The notes beneath the pieces were generated by a model. The model was not told the DNA's origin. It did not search any database and worked only from the letters and a program-made list of their open reading frames with translations. Positions 60,229-64,000 of a stretch of DNA of 64,000 bases are shown here, in pieces (position 1 is the first letter of the stretch; every line of letters starts with the position of its first letter). The translations under genes and the position numbers were made by a program. The DNA is from Pseudomonas sp. GM21 (lineage in GTDB: Bacteria; Pseudomonadota; Gammaproteobacteria; Pseudomonadales; Pseudomonadaceae). The stretch lies in the NCBI RefSeq assembly GCF_000282215.1, contig NZ_AKJS01000070.1, positions 62,001-126,000 on the forward strand, written 5' to 3'.

Positions 60229-62751
60229 ATGTTCCCGATGACTCCCATCGCGACGGCGCTTGCCCTTTTTTTCTGCGCGACCGCGATCGCCGCGCCAGCG
60301 GATAACGGCACTACACCTCGAAGTCTGCTGGCGCAGGCCAAAGGGTTGCCGACCGAGTTCGAAGAGCACTTCTTTGACGTGCCATTGGCCGTGCGCGTGG
60401 AACTTGACCAACAATTTCTTGGTGAGGCGATGGTGGTGTTATCCCGCGACGATCGCATCACCCTGGTTGACTTCACTGACGTCAGTGACAGTATGATCAA
60501 GCCCGGCGAGCGCGACACTTGGTCGGCCTGGCTGAAACAAGGTGTGGCGCTGGGCGGTTGCGAGGCCAAGTGCCCCGAGCAGCTTCTGGCGGTGCATTAC
60601 AGTCTGGAAAACTCGCTGCTGTCGATCGCCACGCAAAATGCCGAGCGTGACGAGCAAGCGCAGCATTACTACACGTTGCCCGAAGGGGGCAGCACCGGTT
60701 TGATCGTGCGCAACCAGTTGAACCTCAACGGTGGCCAGAACCAGGACCTCGGCGGCCGTTACGGGCTGGAAGCCAGCAGCAGCCTGGGTAACTGGACTCA
60801 AGCCGTCAACGTTCAGTTGTCACGACTGGGCGGCATCGATAACACGCTCTACCACTCCGTGAATGAGCTGTTCACCCAACGCGAACTTGAAGGCAACTTT
60901 CTGCGCCTGGGTCTTTTCACGCCCTCGTCCGAAGGCCTGACCCGCCAGCCGAATACCTTTGGCACCAGCCCCGACACGGCGCTGGGCGTGATGTATGGCA
61001 GTTCCGACAGTCTGGCCCTCAATAACCCGAAGGCGGCGGTTTATCCCATTTATGTCACCGCCAATCGCCAGGGGTCGGTGGAGATCTACCGCGACGGTTT
61101 GCTGATCAATACCCAGGCCGTGCCCGCCGGTTTGCAAACCCTCGACACGCGTCCGCTGCCGGGTGGCATCTATGAAGTGGAAGTGCGGCTGATCGAAGAC
61201 GGCCAAATCACCTCAAGCACCCAGGAACTGATCTACAAGCCGAACAATTGGCGCAACCATGACGAACGCTGGCGCTACAACCTCTTCGCCGGCCGTGAAT
61301 CCAAGGTGCTCAGCAACTGGGACGAACAGGACGATGGCGACATGACCGCTGGCGCCGCGTTCAACTACCTGCTGCATCCGCGGGTGATCCTCGGCCTGAG
61401 CGGCCGTCAGGTGCGCGACAACCTGCAATACGGCACGTCAGTCGACTGGTCGATCGTCAATAACGCCAGCCTGTATGCCAACGTCTACCAGACCGAAGAC
61501 TACGGCACCGGTCTTGACGTGCAGGGGCTCTACTCCTATGGCAGCGGCAGCCTCGTCGCCAGCTATAACCGCAGCTGGCTCGACACCACAAAACTGTATG
61601 ACACCCTGCCCGATGGCACGCGGGTGCGGCAGCCAAACGTGTTTGTCGGGCAAACCAGCAACTCTTCGCTGTCGATCAACCATCGATTGACCAGCAAAAG
61701 CTCGGTCAATGCGCGGGTATCCCACAGTGAGGGCAACACCAATGGCACGGGAGTGGATCTGGGATGGACCCAGCGCACCCGGCTGTTCGGCAGCGATGCC
61801 AACTGGCGACTGTCCCTGTTCGATCGGCCGGGCAGTATCAGTTCGGATGACGAACGCAACCGCGGTGTCGACCTGAGCGTCAACATTGCCTTGGGCGGCC
61901 CCGGTGAACAGCTCTCCGGCAGCATCGGCTCACGCACTGCGCGCGAGGGCGGTCGGGATAATAACGCTTCGATCTCCTACCGCAAAGACCTGCAGGATCA
62001 CCTGCTGCAAAATGTCTCGGCCACGGTCCTCACCGACACCTACGGCGTGGGGTTGAACGCGATGGGGACGATGCAAACGGACCTGGTCAACGGCGACGGA
62101 TTTGTCCAGCGCTCGTCCTTCAACAACGACTTCACCGGTGGCCTGAACCTGGACAGCACCGTGGCCGTCGGCGGCCAGAAAATGGTCGTGACCAGCCAGT
62201 ACCACCGCAACGGTGCGGGCATGATTATCGATGTCGAATCGGACATCACCGACATCGCCTTGCGCGCCGACGATTTGAGCGGCAGCAGCACGGTACTCAA
62301 ACCCGGGCGCAATTTTGTGCCGATCACCGCCTACAAAAGCAGTTCGGTCAGTTTCGATTTCGAGGGCAACCATGTGCCTGCCGCGACCATTCAGCCGGCC
62401 CGTTCCAGTTATCACCTGAACAAGGGCGGTGTGGGCTATCGCCAGATCAAGGTCATGCGAACCCTCACCGTACTCGGTCGTTTGATCGACCCTCAAGGCA
62501 ACCCGCTCAAGGGCCACCACATCATCAACCACGCCAGTCGCGGCGTGAGTGAAGTGGACGGCTTTTTCTCGATGGAAATGAACGCCGGCTCACCGACCCT
62601 GGAAGTGCGCCACGGTGATCAATTGCTGTGTCAATTCCGCCTCGACCCGAGCAATGGCCGCACGGAAAACAACGTGCTGATGATCGGTGATTTGCGCTGC
62701 ACGCCGGACACCTTGGCGGATGCAAGTTTTGTGGCTCGAACGGCGGGTTGA
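60229..62751 (+). CDS. CS1-type (CfaC/TcfC-like) outer-membrane usher
   Basis: 840 residues; signal peptide (MFPMTPIATALALFFCATAI, cut near AAPADN; an ATG 9 nt on is also possible). An N-terminal domain is followed by a 24-strand barrel region (GLIVRNQLNLNGGQNQDLGG, WTQAVNVQLSRLGGIDNTLY) with plug-like VTANRQGSVEIYRDGLLINT. A C-terminal carboxypeptidase-like fold has LGRLIDPQGNPLKGHHIINH. It threads pilin subunits across the outer membrane in the alternate chaperone-usher pathway. Followed by the chaperone gene. Confidence 0.9.
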   Translation: MFPMTPIATALALFFCATAIAAPADNGTTPRSLLAQAKGLPTEFEEHFFDVPLAVRVELDQQFLGEAMVVLSRDDRITLVDFTDVSDSMIKPGERDTWSAWLKQGVALGGCEAKCPEQLLAVHYSLENSLLSIATQNAERDEQAQHYYTLPEGGSTGLIVRNQLNLNGGQNQDLGGRYGLEASSSLGNWTQAVNVQLSRLGGIDNTLYHSVNELFTQRELEGNFLRLGLFTPSSEGLTRQPNTFGTSPDTALGVMYGSSDSLALNNPKAAVYPIYVTANRQGSVEIYRDGLLINTQAVPAGLQTLDTRPLPGGIYEVEVRLIEDGQITSSTQELIYKPNNWRNHDERWRYNLFAGRESKVLSNWDEQDDGDMTAGAAFNYLLHPRVILGLSGRQVRDNLQYGTSVDWSIVNNASLYANVYQTEDYGTGLDVQGLYSYGSGSLVASYNRSWLDTTKLYDTLPDGTRVRQPNVFVGQTSNSSLSINHRLTSKSSVNARVSHSEGNTNGTGVDLGWTQRTRLFGSDANWRLSLFDRPGSISSDDERNRGVDLSVNIALGGPGEQLSGSIGSRTAREGGRDNNASISYRKDLQDHLLQNVSATVLTDTYGVGLNAMGTMQTDLVNGDGFVQRSSFNNDFTGGLNLDSTVAVGGQKMVVTSQYHRNGAGMIIDVESDITDIALRADDLSGSSTVLKPGRNFVPITAYKSSSVSFDFEGNHVPAATIQPARSSYHLNKGGVGYRQIKVMRTLTVLGRLIDPQGNPLKGHHIINHASRGVSEVDGFFSMEMNAGSPTLEVRHGDQLLCQFRLDPSNGRTENNVLMIGDLRCTPDTLADASFVARTAG

Positions 62752-62791
62752 TGGCCCGGCAGAACGTGATTAATCAACGAGGTAAAGGACG

Positions 62792-63532
62792 ATGAAACGT
62801 CTGTTGGCAGTATTTGGTTTTTGTTTGATTACCCAGGCAGTGCAGGCAACACCGAGCATCAATATCGGCACGGTGTACGACTATCTGGACGGTGACAAAA
62901 GTACCTTTTTGAAACGGGTTTTCAATGGCGGCGACAGCACGGCATTCGTGAAGGTCAACATTCTCGAAATCCTTTATGACGCCGACGGCAAATCGCAGGA
63001 AGTGCCGCTCAAGACCAGCACGGATGGCAGCGCCCGTGATGGCTTGATGGCCAGCCCGGCTCGACTGATCGTCCCGGCCAACGGCATGCAGGGCACGCGA
63101 TTGTTGTTCATGGGCGAGCGCGACAAAGAGCGCTATTTCCGCGTGCGTTTTGTACCGGTGGTGCCCGAGAAAGAAGATGAGTTCGCCGTCTCCAGCGAAG
63201 AGCGTGACGACTACAAGAAAACCCTCTCCGCCGGGGTCAATGTACTGGCGGGTTACGGCGCGGTTTTTTTCGTACGACCCAAGCAGGCACGCTTTGACAG
63301 CGCGATCGAAAACGGCGCGGGCACTTACCGGATCCGCAACAACGGCAACACGGTCGTGGTGATCGATGAGTTCAAGGATTGCTCGGTTAAAAGCGAGCAG
63401 GACTGCCAGCCGACCACCAAGCATCACATTCTCGCCGGTCGTACGTTTACCTTCGAAAAACAGGCCGGACGCCAGTACCAGTTCACACTGGTGGAAGGTG
63501 CAAGCAGCAAAAAACTCGACGTGAAGGGTTGA
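62792..63532 (+). CDS. CS1-type periplasmic pilus chaperone (CfaA/CblB-like)
   Basis: 246 residues; signal peptide MKRLLAVFGFCLITQAVQA; GAGGTAAAGGA site. The Ig-like chaperone pattern is seen: FLKRVFNGGDSTAFVKVNIL, SPARLIVPANGMQGTRLLF, ERYFRVRFVPVVPEKE. These chaperones hold pilins by donor-strand complementation until the usher. A C-terminal Cys pair (DCSVKSEQDCQPT) is probably a disulfide. It is 4 nt upstream of the next subunit gene. Confidence 0.88.
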   Translation: MKRLLAVFGFCLITQAVQATPSINIGTVYDYLDGDKSTFLKRVFNGGDSTAFVKVNILEILYDADGKSQEVPLKTSTDGSARDGLMASPARLIVPANGMQGTRLLFMGERDKERYFRVRFVPVVPEKEDEFAVSSEERDDYKKTLSAGVNVLAGYGAVFFVRPKQARFDSAIENGAGTYRIRNNGNTVVVIDEFKDCSVKSEQDCQPTTKHHILAGRTFTFEKQAGRQYQFTLVEGASSKKLDVKG

Positions 63533-63536
63533 TGCC

Positions 63537-64000
63537 ATGACCAGGAAACTGATCTTAGGGTTGTTGGTGGTTGCTGCTTCGTATGCGAGTCATCCGGCCT
63601 TTGCCGCCAGGGAAGTGCATCAGTTCGAAGTGTTCGTGACGATCCCGACCCAGGCGTTCTACGTGATTCCCTCCGACCCGACCTGGATCCATCGTGAGCA
63701 GCAATTGCCCTGGAACCTGACCGCGTCGACGCTCGGCGGCTTGCGCAAGTATTTCGACGTCAAGAACGAAGCGGGCTCGATCAAGGCAAGGCTTGAAGGC
63801 CGACCGTATCTGTCCAACGGCACTCCGGCCGATGACATTGGTTTGCGTGTGCTGTTCAACGGCACGTTATTGAGTGAACTCGAGGACAGCGAAGTAGTGT
63901 CCCTGACCGACGCCGCCCCCGGCAAACGTGTCTTGCTGGAAATCGTCCCGATGCCGCCGGCCGATGGGGTTTACAAGCCCGGCAATTACTTTGGCAACGT
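63537..64000 (+). CDS. Second CS1-type fimbrial subunit, 3' end outside window
   Basis: ATG 63537 is 4 nt after the chaperone stop; the frame is open to the right edge (at least 154 residues). Signal peptide MTRKLILGLLVVAASYASHP with a cut near AFAAREV. The mature start (HQFEVFVTIPTQAFYVIPSD) parallels the major pilin (IPTQVFHAQPVNPDF), and WNLTASTLGGLRKYFDVKNE aligns with NLVAGTLDPLRATYDIRHTN. It is therefore a second pilin-like subunit and not the CfaE/CooD-type tip adhesin, which may lie further right. Confidence 0.82.
   Translation, partial: MTRKLILGLLVVAASYASHPAFAAREVHQFEVFVTIPTQAFYVIPSDPTWIHREQQLPWNLTASTLGGLRKYFDVKNEAGSIKARLEGRPYLSNGTPADDIGLRVLFNGTLLSELEDSEVVSLTDAAPGKRVLLEIVPMPPADGVYKPGNYFGN

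Overview
The window is chromosomal DNA of a fluorescent pseudomonad, most likely the Pseudomonas fluorescens group. The housekeeping proteins read as Pseudomonas versions. Gene order matches blocks I know from Pseudomonas genomes (pepA-holC-hypothetical-valS; lptF-lptG; lepA-lepB-rnc-era-recO-pdxJ; mltF/purL; ffh/rpsP-rimM-trmD-rplS; xerD-dsbC-hom-thrC; yaeQ-recJ-OYE). At least five intergenic spaces carry the long inverted repeat (arm core GTGGGAGCGAGCCTGCTCGC) typical of this group's REP/REPIN elements. No tRNA, rRNA, CRISPR array, transposase or phage gene was seen.

Layout. 1-2.7 kb: 3' part of an RHS/YD-repeat polymorphic toxin. 2.9-5.8 kb: valS. 5.8-8.0 kb: an AT-rich accessory insert with an orphan 98-residue gene and a frameshifted Ig-like-repeat pseudogene, placed between valS and its usual upstream neighbour. 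8.0-12.9 kb: hypothetical-holC-pepA, with lptF-lptG divergent. 13.0-19.1 kb: lepA-lepB-rnc-era-recO-pdxJ, in which the small DUF4845 gene expected between lepB and rnc is missing. 19.2-24.9 kb: mltF and purL divergent. 24.9-28.4 kb: a NIF3-like protein, an L,D-transpeptidase, two Nudix hydrolases, a gamma carbonic anhydrase, a DUF1289 protein and a fragment of a VUT-family transporter. 28.5-33.3 kb: purT, an MFS symporter, a CNNM/CBS protein and a CcsA-like protein. 33.5-37.1 kb: ffh and the rpsP operon. 37.2-42.0 kb: xerD, dsbC, hom, thrC. 42.1-45.3 kb: a BvgS-like sensor that stops after its PAS domain, a DUF3509 protein, a candidate sRNA and a CaiB/BaiF CoA-transferase. 45.4-49.1 kb: yaeQ, recJ, an Old Yellow Enzyme. 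49.3-57.7 kb: opgD, a small basic protein, a DUF6124 protein with a structured leader, gcd, oprB, a VF530-type protein and a Pr6Pr-type membrane protein. 57.8-59.1 kb: a siderophore-interacting ferric reductase with a His-rich PadR regulator (YqjH/YqjI-like) and a perfect 18-bp palindrome. 59.6-64.0 kb: a CS1-type pilus operon running off the end.

How the genes work together. oprB and gcd form a periplasmic glucose uptake and oxidation module. The lpt, lep, opg, mltF, dsbC and L,D-transpeptidase genes serve the envelope. The CS1 pilus, the RHS protein and the Ig-like pseudogene are the variable surface or antagonism layer. The most unusual parts are the accessory DNA on both sides of valS, the truncated BvgS-like sensor region with its candidate sRNA, the DUF6124 leader, and several frameshifts that would each be repaired by removing one base from a homopolymer.
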